60,616 nt of DNA from an uncultured bacterium (GCA_949291545.1 CASEWB010000001.1:1-60616); one strand, 5' to 3'. Positions 15,689 through 24,879 are shown, counted from the first letter of the stretch. Numbers and translations: made by a program. The notes: generated by a model not told the origin, from the letters alone.

Positions 15689-18379
15689 ATGAGATATTGG
15701 GTCTACATCAACGATAAAGTAGAGGGTCCTTTCGACGAGGACAAATTGGTAACGCTCCCGGGTTTTACTCCGGATACGCTTATCTGTGCAGAAGAAATTG
15801 CTGCAGGCGGCAACCAGGAATGGGTAAAAGCCTCCAGCATTTTTGAATTTGACCAGATTGAACAAACCATCAACCAGCCGCTCCCGGCGCAGGAAGTATT
15901 CCATACGCAATCCGCTGCGCAAACCCAGCCGGAACAGCAGGCCGCGGGAAGCGATGTAACCCATCTGCTCCTTGAAAAAATCGATTTCTTAACCCGCGAA
16001 ATTTCCGGGCTGCAAACCAAACTGGACGATATGAAAACCAAACTGGACGAAGCGATTTCCTCTTCTTCGCATTACACCCAGCCGGTTCAAACGCCGTCTA
16101 CTTATTTGCCGCCCCAAGACGATGCCCACAACACCATTACTCTGACCCGCCAAGAATTGGAACCCGTTAACGAAGAAGCGTTAATTACTAACACGGAAAG
16201 CTTGGTTTCGCAAGCGGAAGACATTGTAGCCGCCGCCAAACAAGCCGAAAAGCCCTTGGATATGCTTGGCCCGGTGGATTTGGGCGACAAAAAAGGCGAC
16301 GGCACCCCGACGGAAGTAGCTTTGGGCTCCAAAGCGGAAGAAGAAGTGGTGCTCCGCTCGGCATTAGACTCGCTGTACAATGCCAAAGTGGTGCAATCCC
16401 AAGAAGAAAAAGAAAGCACCTTCCAAGATTTGTTAACTCCCCAGCAGGCGCAGGCCTTAGCGGCCCAGTCGGAAAAACTGCGCGCGCAGAAAGAGGCCAA
16501 TCCTAAGCCGACGCTGGAAGACGCCTTGAAAGCGGCCCCGCAGCCGGAAGAAGCCCAGCCGGAAGCCGCCGCGGCCACCAGCACGCCTTCGGCCGACGAA
16601 GCCGCCAAAGACGCGCTGTTAAAAGAATTATCGGCTGAACCGAAAGAAGATATTTTAGACCAAGTTATTAGAGAAAAAGAAGAAGAAAAGAAAGCCGAAA
16701 CCTTTAGAATAGCCCAAGCGGCCGCCATCGGGGCCGTAACGGCCGAGGAAGCCCTGCGGAACGAACCGGCCGCCCAACCGGCGGAAACGAAAGAAGCCCC
16801 CGGCCTTGAAACCGTGCAAGAGGTTGCCGCTGAACCGCTGCCCGAAAAACAGACGTTGGATTTCTCTCAGCAACAGCAAGAACCGCCGCTCTCTATTGCG
16901 CCGGACCGCGCCGAACCCGAAAAGTTGGAAGAGGTGAAACCCGCTTCGGAAATGCCGGCCGACCAACCGGCGGCGGAACCGGAAAAACCGGCGGCTGTCC
17001 AGTCCGATTTGCCTTCTTTGGAAGAAAGCATTCCTAATCCGTCCAATGAACCTGCCGCCCAAGCGGAAGCCGAAAAAGAAGAAACTATGCAGGAGCTGGT
17101 TCCGGGCGCTACGAGCGAAAAGCCCGAAGGAATCCTTATCACGGACGACGATTTAAAAGAAGCGTTCTCGGAAAGAACCCAAAATAACGATCAGTCCGTA
17201 GAACAGCTTTTTGGCATAGCGTCTCCTTCTGCCCAGGCGGCTATCCAGCCCCAAGCCCAGCAAGACGCGCCGGCCGAAGAAGAAGCCCATTTGCCGCAAT
17301 TTAGCGACCAAACGGCTGATAAACCGCTGCCGATGGGCAACCCGAATGATTTAACGGAAATTGAACTGAAAGAAGGCTCTACTTACTTAATTTCCGACTT
17401 TGTTCCGCCGGCCCAAGCCAATGGGAATACCCTTCCTAAAGAATTGGCCAGCTTGAATGCGAAACAGAATAACGCCAAAGCGGCCCATAACGAAGAGGCC
17501 GCCGTCACCTCCACAGGCGATATTCAAGAAATGGTTTCGCCGTTGCAGCAGGCCGAAAAACACGCCGAACCGGTGGCTGACGCACCGAAAGATGTAACGG
17601 TGTCCCAAGTCATTTTGGAAAATACCATCAAAACCAAACGCGGCGCTACGTTGGATATCAAAACAGTTCCGATGGTACCGGAACCGGCCCAATCCGACCG
17701 GCTGCATTTGGACAATATGGACGACGACATCAACACCCAGCACGATATGAAAGCGGCCGATTTGAAAGCCCCCGCTAAAACGACCAAGCTGGTCTTAGGA
17801 ACGATTGCCGTGGTGGTGATTGCGGGTATTATTTACGCTATGTTGGCCTTTATGAATTTGATTCCGGCGCAGTTTAATATGTTTGCCACGCAGACCAATG
17901 CGGCAGAACAAAACGTCCAGTTGGAAGAAATGCTCGGCCCGACGGACCAAATGGCGCCGGAAGCCTCCGCCCAAGCCGCGGCTTCCGTCAACCCGATGGA
18001 ATCCATCTTGAGCGAAGTAAAAAACTATCCTTTGGCTAACGGCTACACCTTGCAACAGTTTATTGAAGCCAAACACCCGGCTGCCCAGAATTTGATTACT
18101 TGGGATATTTCCACCGCTGTAGACCCGGATAATTATTCCATTTTAGTCAAAGTACCGCCGGAGAACCCGCAGAGCTTCAAAATTTCGTACCGCTTTAACT
18201 ACAACACGGTCACCAAGGCTTTGGACCCGACTATTTCGGACGCCAAAAACTTGTTAGACTCCGTGGCCCAAGGCGGTGCACTGCCGCAACCGCAGCAGGC
18301 CATGCCGCAGCAAAACATAGCGCAGCAGCCTATACCCCAACAACAAGCGGCGCGTCCTGCCCAAAACGCCGTACGCTAG
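15689..18379 (+). CDS. GYF-domain membrane protein with a long acidic, Ala/Pro/Glu-rich region
   Basis: 896 residues from the ATG at 15689 (AAGGGTG upstream); a longer frame from 15641 lacks a ribosome-binding site. Residues 1-50 are a GYF_2 domain (RYWVYINDKVEGPFDEDKL, then LICAEEIAAGGNQEWVKAS), a small domain that binds proline-rich peptides. A coiled coil covers about 92-125. Some 550 residues of low-complexity, acidic, Ala/Pro/Gln/Glu-rich sequence follow. A single membrane helix lies near 700-722 (VLGTIAVVVIAGIIYAML), then an outer domain of about 120 residues and a Pro/Gln tail. The GYF end is therefore cytoplasmic. It probably organises an envelope complex; the partner is unknown. Confidence 0.88.
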   Translation: MRYWVYINDKVEGPFDEDKLVTLPGFTPDTLICAEEIAAGGNQEWVKASSIFEFDQIEQTINQPLPAQEVFHTQSAAQTQPEQQAAGSDVTHLLLEKIDFLTREISGLQTKLDDMKTKLDEAISSSSHYTQPVQTPSTYLPPQDDAHNTITLTRQELEPVNEEALITNTESLVSQAEDIVAAAKQAEKPLDMLGPVDLGDKKGDGTPTEVALGSKAEEEVVLRSALDSLYNAKVVQSQEEKESTFQDLLTPQQAQALAAQSEKLRAQKEANPKPTLEDALKAAPQPEEAQPEAAAATSTPSADEAAKDALLKELSAEPKEDILDQVIREKEEEKKAETFRIAQAAAIGAVTAEEALRNEPAAQPAETKEAPGLETVQEVAAEPLPEKQTLDFSQQQQEPPLSIAPDRAEPEKLEEVKPASEMPADQPAAEPEKPAAVQSDLPSLEESIPNPSNEPAAQAEAEKEETMQELVPGATSEKPEGILITDDDLKEAFSERTQNNDQSVEQLFGIASPSAQAAIQPQAQQDAPAEEEAHLPQFSDQTADKPLPMGNPNDLTEIELKEGSTYLISDFVPPAQANGNTLPKELASLNAKQNNAKAAHNEEAAVTSTGDIQEMVSPLQQAEKHAEPVADAPKDVTVSQVILENTIKTKRGATLDIKTVPMVPEPAQSDRLHLDNMDDDINTQHDMKAADLKAPAKTTKLVLGTIAVVVIAGIIYAMLAFMNLIPAQFNMFATQTNAAEQNVQLEEMLGPTDQMAPEASAQAAASVNPMESILSEVKNYPLANGYTLQQFIEAKHPAAQNLITWDISTAVDPDNYSILVKVPPENPQSFKISYRFNYNTVTKALDPTISDAKNLLDSVAQGGALPQPQQAMPQQNIAQQPIPQQQAARPAQNAVR

Positions 18380-18398
18380 AAATAAGTTTTACCCTTGA

Positions 18399-18426
18399 AA
18401 AACCCCGCTGGAAAGCGGGGTTTTTT
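18399..18426 (+). terminator. Intrinsic terminator of the GYF gene
   Basis: 10-bp stem AAAACCCCGC/GCGGGGTTTT, 6-nt loop, T-run. Confidence 0.9.
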
Positions 18427-18554
18427 CTTATACAAAAAGGAAACCCGTGGGCTAATGCCACCGAGCATAAGGGTAAGCCGCCGCACCTGTTCTAGAACCC
18501 AAGTGGAGGGGGAATGGTGTACGCAGACAGCCTGTTATGGGCTAAAACCGCCCC
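18427..18554. other. Spacer between convergent terminators, no gene recognised
   Basis: About 130 bp with balanced composition, a GTTCTAGAAC palindrome and two copies of GGGCTAA (18449 and 18539). No credible coding frame. It could hold a small RNA, but no promoter is evident. Confidence 0.3.
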
Positions 18555-18587
18555 AAAAAACATCGGCCCCGCTGATAGCAGGGCCGA
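18555..18587 (-). terminator. Intrinsic terminator of pepT
   Basis: On the minus strand, a 10-bp stem TCGGCCCTGC/GCGGGGCCGA with a 5-nt loop, then TGTTTTTT. Confidence 0.88.
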
Positions 18588-18611
18588 GGATTGCCAAACC
18601 AAATAATACGC

Positions 18612-19847
18612 TTATTTTGCGGCGTTTTTAACAATACTTTCCAAAATATGGAAAGTTTTTTCCACCCACCCCATACTGAGCCATTCATAAGGGCCGTGCG
18701 GGTTTTCGTACCCGGCAAAGATATTGGGGGTCGGCAGGCCGCGCAAGCTCATTTGGGCGCCGTCCGTACCGCCGCGCGCCTGCGTCAAACGATACTGGAC
18801 GTGATTTTCCCGCAGGGCTTCTTCCAACAGTTCCATCGCCTGGGGGCGTTCTTTTAAAATTTCGCGCATATTGCGGTATTGTTTTTTGAACTCAATTTCA
18901 ATTTTGGCCGCCGGATATTTGGTCCGTTTTTGCGCCACCAATTCTTCCAACATTGTTTTAAAATGTTCAAATTTGGTCAAATCGTGTTCACGCACAATGC
19001 CTTTCAGCACGGCTTTATCCAAGCCGCCTTCTACATCTTTAAACAACACGAACCCTTCTTCGCCTTCCGTGGTTTCGGGCAGTTTATCTTCCGGCCAGGA
19101 CGAAACAATATCCGCCGCAATGCGCACCGGATTGGCCATAAAACCTTTGGCCGAGCCGGGGTGGCAGGTTTTACCGGTAATGTGGATTGTAACCGTATCG
19201 GCATTAAAGTTTCCGCAGTCAATATCGCCTAACGTGGCGCCATCTATGGTATAGGCAAAATCCGCGCCAAATTTATTAATGTCAAAATAGGCAATACCGG
19301 TGCCGGTTTCTTCGTCAATCGTAAAAGCGGCTTTAATCGGGCCGTGCTTAATTTCGGGGTGGGCCAGCAGATATTCGGCCAGCGTCATAATAGTAGCAAT
19401 GCCGATTTTGTCGTCTCCAGCCAACAGGGTGTTTCCGTCCGCCGTTACGATATCGTCGCCGATGCACAACCTCAAATTATGGTCGGTTTCGGGGGAGAGA
19501 AACATCTTTTTTTCCGCGTTGATGGTAATCTTGCCGCCGTCGTAATTGGGGTGCACCTGCGGGCGGACGTTTTTGCCGTTAAAATCGCACACGGTATCCA
19601 TGTGGGCAAACAAGCCAATCACCGGGGCCTTTTTGTCCGTATTGGCCGGCAGCAAACCGGTAACAAAGCCATATTCGTCCACTTCCACATCGGTAAAGCC
19701 GATGGTCCGCATTTCTTGGGCGAGCGTATGAGCAAAGGAAATTTGGCTGGGGGTGGTGGGCGTTACGTTGCTGGTAGGGTCACTGGTGGTATCTACCGCC
19801 ACATAACGAACGAAACGATTGTATATCTTTTGTTGTAAAGGATTCAT
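18612..19847 (-). CDS. pepT: Peptidase T (tripeptide aminopeptidase, M20 family)
   Basis: 411 residues from the ATG at 19847, the usual PepT length; the longer frame to 20030 crosses the divergent gene and is rejected. The N-terminus NPLQQKIYNRFVRYVAVDTTSD is typical. Zinc-site motifs: LFAHMDTVCDF (His, Asp), LLAGDDKIGIA (bridging Asp), DEETGTGI (catalytic Glu) and the C-terminal ARGGTDGAQMSLRGLPTPN. It removes N-terminal residues from tripeptides in the cytoplasm, for peptide use. A TCTCC-type ribosome-binding site complement (GGAGAA on the coding strand) precedes the start. It is divergent from the lipoprotein gene. Confidence 0.96.
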   Translation of the reverse strand: MNPLQQKIYNRFVRYVAVDTTSDPTSNVTPTTPSQISFAHTLAQEMRTIGFTDVEVDEYGFVTGLLPANTDKKAPVIGLFAHMDTVCDFNGKNVRPQVHPNYDGGKITINAEKKMFLSPETDHNLRLCIGDDIVTADGNTLLAGDDKIGIATIMTLAEYLLAHPEIKHGPIKAAFTIDEETGTGIAYFDINKFGADFAYTIDGATLGDIDCGNFNADTVTIHITGKTCHPGSAKGFMANPVRIAADIVSSWPEDKLPETTEGEEGFVLFKDVEGGLDKAVLKGIVREHDLTKFEHFKTMLEELVAQKRTKYPAAKIEIEFKKQYRNMREILKERPQAMELLEEALRENHVQYRLTQARGGTDGAQMSLRGLPTPNIFAGYENPHGPYEWLSMGWVEKTFHILESIVKNAAK

Positions 19848-19911
19848 ATTTTCTCCATTAAATCTTAATTTTATTATACAATTTATTATTCCTAGAAATA
19901 TTGGAGGATTC

Positions 19912-20376
19912 ATGAAAAAACTATTTTTGTTTTTTGCCGCGGCCGTGCTGCTTACGGCTTGCGCGTCCGTAAAAGAAACTGAGAATATGGCGGACTGCAA
20001 GTTTGCGCTTAGAAGTGTGGAACTGGCCAATTACAACCTGACGTCTTTCGATTTTGACGTTACCATCGCTATTACCAATATGAACCGCAGAGAAGCGGCT
20101 TCTTTAAAACGCTTTGAGGGGGAATTGACCGTAAACGAAGAAAAAATGGCTGATGTGAATTTAGCCGATATCCGCATTGAACCCAACTCCACCAAAAATG
20201 CAAAAGCCCACTTGAATGTGCCAATGACGGCGTTTAACAGCAAATTGCTGGGCTTGATTAGCATGGGCAGCGGAACGTTGGACTACCACCTGACGGGGAC
20301 GATGTACTTTGAAGGCCCGCTGGGGACGGAAATCCCGGTGCCGGTAAATATCGGCCGTATTGGCAGCTACAACTAA
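19912..20376 (+). CDS. LEA14-like lipoprotein
   Basis: 154 residues. The signal sequence ends in the lipobox LTAC (Cys at residue 17), so it is lipid-anchored. The mature part is a beta-sandwich with the pattern of LEA14/WHy domains: VELANYNLTSFDFDVTIAIT, NMNRREAASLKRFEGELTVNE, then a final TGTMYFEGPLGTEIPVPV. Such domains occur in desiccation proteins and in many bacterial lipoproteins of unknown role. GGAGG is 6 nt before the ATG. It is divergent from pepT with 64 bp between starts. A terminator shared with feoAB follows. Confidence 0.85.
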   Translation: MKKLFLFFAAAVLLTACASVKETENMADCKFALRSVELANYNLTSFDFDVTIAITNMNRREAASLKRFEGELTVNEEKMADVNLADIRIEPNSTKNAKAHLNVPMTAFNSKLLGLISMGSGTLDYHLTGTMYFEGPLGTEIPVPVNIGRIGSYN

Positions 20377-20393
20377 TTTAGCCGGTATAAAAG

Positions 20394-20426
20394 AACGCCC
20401 CGAACCATTTGTTCGGGGCGTTTTTT
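20394..20426. terminator. Bidirectional terminator between the lipoprotein gene and feoAB
   Basis: 12-bp stem AACGCCCCGAAC with its complement, 5-nt loop, T-run on the plus strand and TTCTTTT on the minus strand. Confidence 0.9.
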
Positions 20427-20438
20427 ATAGAAGAATTG

Positions 20439-22382
20439 TTACATTAAAATCATACGCAACACAAAAGCGGTGACAAAAGAAAGCGTCAACGTCAGCGCTA
20501 TCACTTTCAGTGTATCTTTCCAACCGCTTTCGCGCAGCATTACAAAGAAAGTAGCCACGCAAGGCAGATACATAGCCATAAATACACACGCCACCACCAA
20601 CGCCTGCGGCGCCAAACTAAACGGCTTCAACAAAGCGATGGATACGTCCTTACGCAAGAACCCTAAAATCAAAAGCGACGTGGTTTCGGCCGGCAGCCCC
20701 AGCACATATTCCACAGGATAACGCGCCAACCGGGCTATCCAGTTTGTAATGCCCGACAGCTGCATCAAATCCACAAACACTACCCCAACCAAAATAAGCG
20801 GCAGAGCATCGCCCAGGTATTCTTTCATACGGATCCACAGTTTCCGCAGCAACGGGCGGATTTGCGGAATTTGCCAAGACGGAATTTCCATAAACAGTTC
20901 CGGCGTTTCGCCTTTCATTAGTTTATTAAGCACCGTACCGGCCAAAATACCGTTTATAAACAAGGCAAAGAACACAATCAGCATGTATTTTAAGCCGTAG
21001 GGGGACAAAATGGAAATAATCATTGCCGTTTGAGAAATGCACGGCGCCAGCACCAAAATAAGCGCCAACGCAATAATGCGTTCCCGGCGGGTTTCCAGCA
21101 CGCGGATTCCCATCACCGCCGGCACTTTACAGCCAAATCCCAGCATAATCGGCAGCGCCCCATACCCGTGCAAACCAATTTTGTGCAACAGGCTGTCCAG
21201 CAGTACCGCCAAGCGGGGCAAATACCCCAAATCGCCCAAGAAACCCAACAGCGCGTAAAAAGCCAGCACATAGGACATCACTTCAATTAATGCAATATGC
21301 AGGCCGTCTGTCAAAACGCCAAAATAATTTGCGCCGCCGTCGCCCAGCAAAATCATTCCCAAAGCATTGTCTTTTATGGGAGCCAGCAACCGTTCCAAAA
21401 ACGGAACATAATACCCTTCGTACAGCGGGTCCAACAAAGCTATGATATTTTCTCCCACAAAGCGCACCAGGAAAAACGACGCTACCAGCACCAACAGCGC
21501 AATCGGCAGGCCGGAAGCCGGCGTGGTTGCCCAACCTTGGAGTTTTTCCCAAAACGAAGCGTGTTTGTGTTTAACTGTTTGCACTTTGTGAATAATGTGC
21601 CCAATGGCGTGCCATTTGCCTTCGGGGGTGGGGGGAACGTGGAAAGAGCTTTCAGGCGTTTTGCGCGCCGCAATGCGCGAGGCTTGGTAAGCCAGTTCTT
21701 TCAAGCCTTCGCCCGTCGTAGCTACAGCCGCAATGACGGGGATCCCCAGCAATTTTTCCAATTGCTTTACGTCAATTTGTATCCCTTTGCGCTGGGCCTC
21801 GTCAAATTTATTAAGCAGCAAAATAACGGGTTTTTTAAGCTGCATAATTTCCAGCAAGAAATACAAATTGCGTTCCAAGTGCGAAGCATCCGCCACACAA
21901 ACGATAAAATCGTATTCCAATTCTTTAAATAAATTGCGTTTGCGGCCTTCAATCACCCATTCTTCTTCCAAACGGTACAGGCCGGGGATGTCTATAATAT
22001 CATACGATTCGCCGTCAAACTGGGTTTGCCCGTAATTAAGACCTACGGTCGTACCCGGAAAATTGGAAGAAATAATGCCAATACCGGTTAAGCGGGAAAA
22101 AATTAAACTCTTGCCCACATTGGGGTTGCCCGCCAATAAGAACGTATTTTTTTTGGAAGCGACCAAAATCTTTTTGGCGGTCTCGCGGCCGATAGCTACT
22201 TCCGTGCCGGACACACTCAACACCACCGGGCTGGAACCCGGCTTGCGTGTAATGAATTGCCCGCGTACAATCCCCATAGCCGCCAGTTTTTCGGTCATTT
22301 TGGCGTCCGTGTGGATTTCTTTAATCTGGGCGGTTTGGCCCAGTTTTAATTGATGGAGGGAACGGGAATTATCTTTTTCCAT
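20439..22382 (-). CDS. feoB: FeoA-FeoB fusion, ferrous iron transporter
   Basis: 647 residues from the ATG at 22382. Residues about 8-75 are a FeoA (SH3-like) domain: LHQLKLGQTAQIKEI, AAMGIVRGQFI, AIGRETAKKILV. The FeoB G-domain follows: G1 GNPNVGKS (85-92), G2 PGTTVG, G3 DIPGLY and G4 NKFD, then the membrane part with Gate motifs (GCKVPAVMGIRVLETRRER, FLRKDVSIALL). It imports Fe(II) across the inner membrane. FeoA and FeoB are usually separate genes; N-terminal fusions occur in some anaerobes. There is no FeoC. A small ferredoxin gene is divergent upstream; no Fur box was identified with confidence. Confidence 0.95.
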   Translation of the reverse strand: MEKDNSRSLHQLKLGQTAQIKEIHTDAKMTEKLAAMGIVRGQFITRKPGSSPVVLSVSGTEVAIGRETAKKILVASKKNTFLLAGNPNVGKSLIFSRLTGIGIISSNFPGTTVGLNYGQTQFDGESYDIIDIPGLYRLEEEWVIEGRKRNLFKELEYDFIVCVADASHLERNLYFLLEIMQLKKPVILLLNKFDEAQRKGIQIDVKQLEKLLGIPVIAAVATTGEGLKELAYQASRIAARKTPESSFHVPPTPEGKWHAIGHIIHKVQTVKHKHASFWEKLQGWATTPASGLPIALLVLVASFFLVRFVGENIIALLDPLYEGYYVPFLERLLAPIKDNALGMILLGDGGANYFGVLTDGLHIALIEVMSYVLAFYALLGFLGDLGYLPRLAVLLDSLLHKIGLHGYGALPIMLGFGCKVPAVMGIRVLETRRERIIALALILVLAPCISQTAMIISILSPYGLKYMLIVFFALFINGILAGTVLNKLMKGETPELFMEIPSWQIPQIRPLLRKLWIRMKEYLGDALPLILVGVVFVDLMQLSGITNWIARLARYPVEYVLGLPAETTSLLILGFLRKDVSIALLKPFSLAPQALVVACVFMAMYLPCVATFFVMLRESGWKDTLKVIALTLTLSFVTAFVLRMILM

Positions 22383-22533
22383 AAAAGTTAGTTTTTCCTT
22401 ACTTTTATATTTTACCATAACCGCACTTTCCGCACAAGCCCCATTCCTCGACGTAAGAACCGAAAGAAGGCGCAGAAAAATTATTTTTTGTATAATTTAA
22501 GTACAACTTTTACCAAACAGGAGATCTCAACTT

Positions 22534-22704
22534 ATGGCTTATAAAGTGAACCCGGATGTGTGCGTAAACTGCGGTGCTTGCGAATCCGCCTGCCCCGTCA
22601 GCGCGATTAGCGAAGTAGAAGGCAAAAGAAGCATTGATGCTTCCAAATGCATTGAATGCGGCGCCTGCGCCGGCACCTGCCCGGTCAGCGCGATTGCTCT
22701 GTAA
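22534..22704 (+). CDS. 2[4Fe-4S] ferredoxin
   Basis: 56 residues, the classical clostridial-type ferredoxin. Two CxxCxxCxxxCP motifs are present: CVNCGACESACP (10-21) and CIECGACAGTCP (39-50), ending in VSAIAL. It carries low-potential electrons, for example for pyruvate:ferredoxin oxidoreductase or hydrogenase, which fits an anaerobe. CAGGAGA lies 9 nt before the ATG; TATAAT at 22491-22496 is a likely -10 box; a terminator follows. The gene is divergent from feoAB. Confidence 0.97.
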   Translation: MAYKVNPDVCVNCGACESACPVSAISEVEGKRSIDASKCIECGACAGTCPVSAIAL

Positions 22705-22719
22705 TCGCAAAAGCAATTT

Positions 22720-22748
22720 AAAACCGCCCCGCAAGGGGCGGTTTTTTT
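22720..22748 (+). terminator. Intrinsic terminator of the ferredoxin gene
   Basis: 11-bp stem AAAACCGCCCC with its complement, GCAA loop, T-run. Confidence 0.9.
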
Positions 22749-23132
22749 ATGCGCTAAAAAGCGGCCGGGGTTTTAAGAGAATTGCAAAAGAACGGGCCTC
22801 ACATAAACAGATTACAAACAAATCTGGCAGGCAGAGAGCTCTTCTATATATAGAAAAAGAGCCGGAGGATGTGCCCGGCTCTTTTGTTCAGAACCGTTCG
22901 GGGGGTAAATCGAAAGGTTCTGGGGGATAAAAGCGTGTTCCCTATTGGGGAACTATATATTTAATGATACAACCTCAGCCGTAAAAATGCAAGTTTTTTA
23001 ACTGAAAAATTAAGGTCTAATTTGTATTAATTATTTTATATTATTTTTTATCAATATAGAATAAAAAATAAAAATTTTTTAAAATTTTCCTTTCTTATTG
23101 GTTATAATATAGTAACTGGAGGAAGAAACCAC
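22749..23132. other. Structured AT-rich intergenic region, possible small RNA
   Basis: No gene is seen. A terminator-like hairpin lies at 22855-22885 (11-bp stem AAAAGAGCCGG with its complement, T/A runs on both sides). Two further hairpins follow: 22889-22895 with 22916-22922, and GTTCCC-TATTG-GGGAAC (22937-22953). After 22960 the sequence becomes strongly A/T-rich up to TATAAT (23103-23108), a likely -10 box for the ankyrin gene. Confidence 0.45.
22855..22885. terminator. Terminator-like hairpin with no assigned gene
   Basis: 11-bp stem AAAAGAGCCGG/CCGGCTCTTTT with A-run before and T-run after. It sits about 110 nt beyond the ferredoxin terminator, so it may end a small RNA. Confidence 0.6.
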
Positions 23133-24830
23133 ATGAAAAAACTTGGACTCATTTTTGTTTTTGCATTGGCCGTCACTCCGCTTTGTGCGCAAAAAGCCCA
23201 AAGCCAAGACGACTATTACACTGGGTATGAAGGGTTGGTATTGGGGGAACGCACGCCGCGTTCCGCCACGGACGCAATTGCCGAGCAAGCTACGCAGGTT
23301 CCGGGGGATATCTACCGGGGCGTGCTGTTTGGGGCTGAACAAAAGAAATACGAAGGCGATACGCTGGGCAACCGCCCCCGCCCGACAACTAAATTTGTAT
23401 ATGACACGTCCCTGGTCCGCGCGGTAAAAATCAGCGACGAGGACCGCGTACGCACGTTAATGTATGCCAACGTAGATGTAAACGAAATGAACTACGCCGG
23501 CATCACTCCGCTGACGATTGCCGCCGAAAAAGGCAATATGAACATTATCAAAATGTTGGTGGAAGAAGGCGCGGGTGTGAATGATAAATCCAGCTATGGG
23601 GTAACGCCTATTATTTCGGCGGCTGCGGCGGGAAACACCGAAGCCGTGGAATACTTGGTATCCCAAGGGGCGGACGTAACCGCCAAGGACGACTGGGGCA
23701 AAACGGCTTTAATCTACGCCTCTGGTATGGATAACCCCGAATTAATTACCAATTTAATTAAACTGGACAATACGGCCGTTAACCTGCCGGATAACTCGGG
23801 CAACACCCCGCTGATTTACGCCGCACAGCGCGGATTAAATGAAAACATTAAAATCCTGTTGGCTAATGGAGCGGACGTGAACTACCGCAATCCGGCCACG
23901 GGGCTTTCTGCCATTTCTGCCGCCGCGGCGGAAGGCAACAGCGCCACTATCCGCCTGTTAGTACGCACCGGAAAAGCCGACGTGAACATTTCCGATCTTT
24001 CCGGCCGCACGCCGATTTTCTACGCCGTAGAACAAGACCAGCAAGATGCACTGCGCACGCTGTTTTCGTTAGGGGCCGATCCAAATGCACAAGATCACAC
24101 CGGCGTAACGGCTTTGATGCGCGCTTCGGCCAAGAACCGCCAAGATTGCGTGGACATTCTGCTGCGTCAAAAAAACATCAAAAAGGACACCAAGGATTTT
24201 CAGGACCGCGCCGCCATTACATACAGCGTGTACGCTGACGATTTAGGCCCTGCCCAGGCGCTTTTAAAAGCGGGTGCGGATATCAATGGGCGCGATAAAT
24301 CCGGCAATACGCCGTTAATGAGTGCCGTAAAAGCCAAAAATGACCGTATGGCCTTGTTCTTTATTCAGCAAGGGGCGGATTTAACGCCTACCAACTCCTC
24401 CGGGGAAAATGTGTTTACGCTGACGGAAGAATACTTGCCTAAATCCATGACGGCAAATGTGCTGAGCGTAAAAAAAGCGTCCCTCTATGAAGACGCCTTA
24501 AAAGTACAAGCGGAAAAACAAGCCGCGGTAGAACAACTGGAACAGCAGTTGGCTGCCGACGAAGCCTTGGTGAAACAGCTGCAAGAAGAAAAAGCGGCCG
24601 CCGAAGCCGCTAAAGAAGCCGAACTGCGCGCCAAATTGGAACAGGAATATCAAGCCAAAACGCAGGACGACCCCGAACTTATCCGCTTGCAGCAACAGTT
24701 GGACGCCGCAAAAGCTCAGCGGGAAGCCGCTATGCAGGAAGAAATTGACCGCCAAGTAGCCGAACAATTAGGCAAAACCAAACAACCGGAAGAACCTTCC
24801 GTATTGGTAGAAGAAAAACCTGCCAAATAA
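23133..24830 (+). CDS. Exported ankyrin-repeat protein with C-terminal coiled coil
   Basis: 565 residues. The signal peptide KKLGLIFVFALAVTPLCAQ is followed by a linker of about 65 residues. Residues about 90-430 hold roughly ten ankyrin repeats (for example GITPLTIAAEKGNMNIIKML, GNTPLIYAAQRGLNENIKIL, GVTALMRASAKNRQDCVDIL). Residues about 450-545 form a charged coiled coil rich in Glu, Gln and Ala. It should sit in the periplasm or outside and bind proteins. TATAAT is 24 nt upstream and GGAGGAAG precedes the ATG. Single gene with its own terminator. Host interaction is possible but not shown. Confidence 0.93.
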   Translation: MKKLGLIFVFALAVTPLCAQKAQSQDDYYTGYEGLVLGERTPRSATDAIAEQATQVPGDIYRGVLFGAEQKKYEGDTLGNRPRPTTKFVYDTSLVRAVKISDEDRVRTLMYANVDVNEMNYAGITPLTIAAEKGNMNIIKMLVEEGAGVNDKSSYGVTPIISAAAAGNTEAVEYLVSQGADVTAKDDWGKTALIYASGMDNPELITNLIKLDNTAVNLPDNSGNTPLIYAAQRGLNENIKILLANGADVNYRNPATGLSAISAAAAEGNSATIRLLVRTGKADVNISDLSGRTPIFYAVEQDQQDALRTLFSLGADPNAQDHTGVTALMRASAKNRQDCVDILLRQKNIKKDTKDFQDRAAITYSVYADDLGPAQALLKAGADINGRDKSGNTPLMSAVKAKNDRMALFFIQQGADLTPTNSSGENVFTLTEEYLPKSMTANVLSVKKASLYEDALKVQAEKQAAVEQLEQQLAADEALVKQLQEEKAAAEAAKEAELRAKLEQEYQAKTQDDPELIRLQQQLDAAKAQREAAMQEEIDRQVAEQLGKTKQPEEPSVLVEEKPAK

Positions 24831-24849
24831 TTGGTTTTTCTGTACTTTT

Positions 24850-24879
24850 ACCCGGAGCCTGCAGGCTCCGGGTTTTTTT
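24850..24879 (+). terminator. Intrinsic terminator of the ankyrin gene
   Basis: A perfect 24-bp palindrome (ACCCGGAGCC-TGCA-GGCTCCGGGT) followed by a T-run. Confidence 0.92.

Noticed and set aside
16102..16728. 208-codon minus-strand frame opposite the GYF gene
   Set aside because: Ser/Ala-rich reverse of the acidic Ala/Pro/Glu repeat region; no start signals.
18395..18857. Plus-strand frames downstream of the GYF gene
   Set aside because: They begin in a terminator and run antisense to pepT; no protein-like features.
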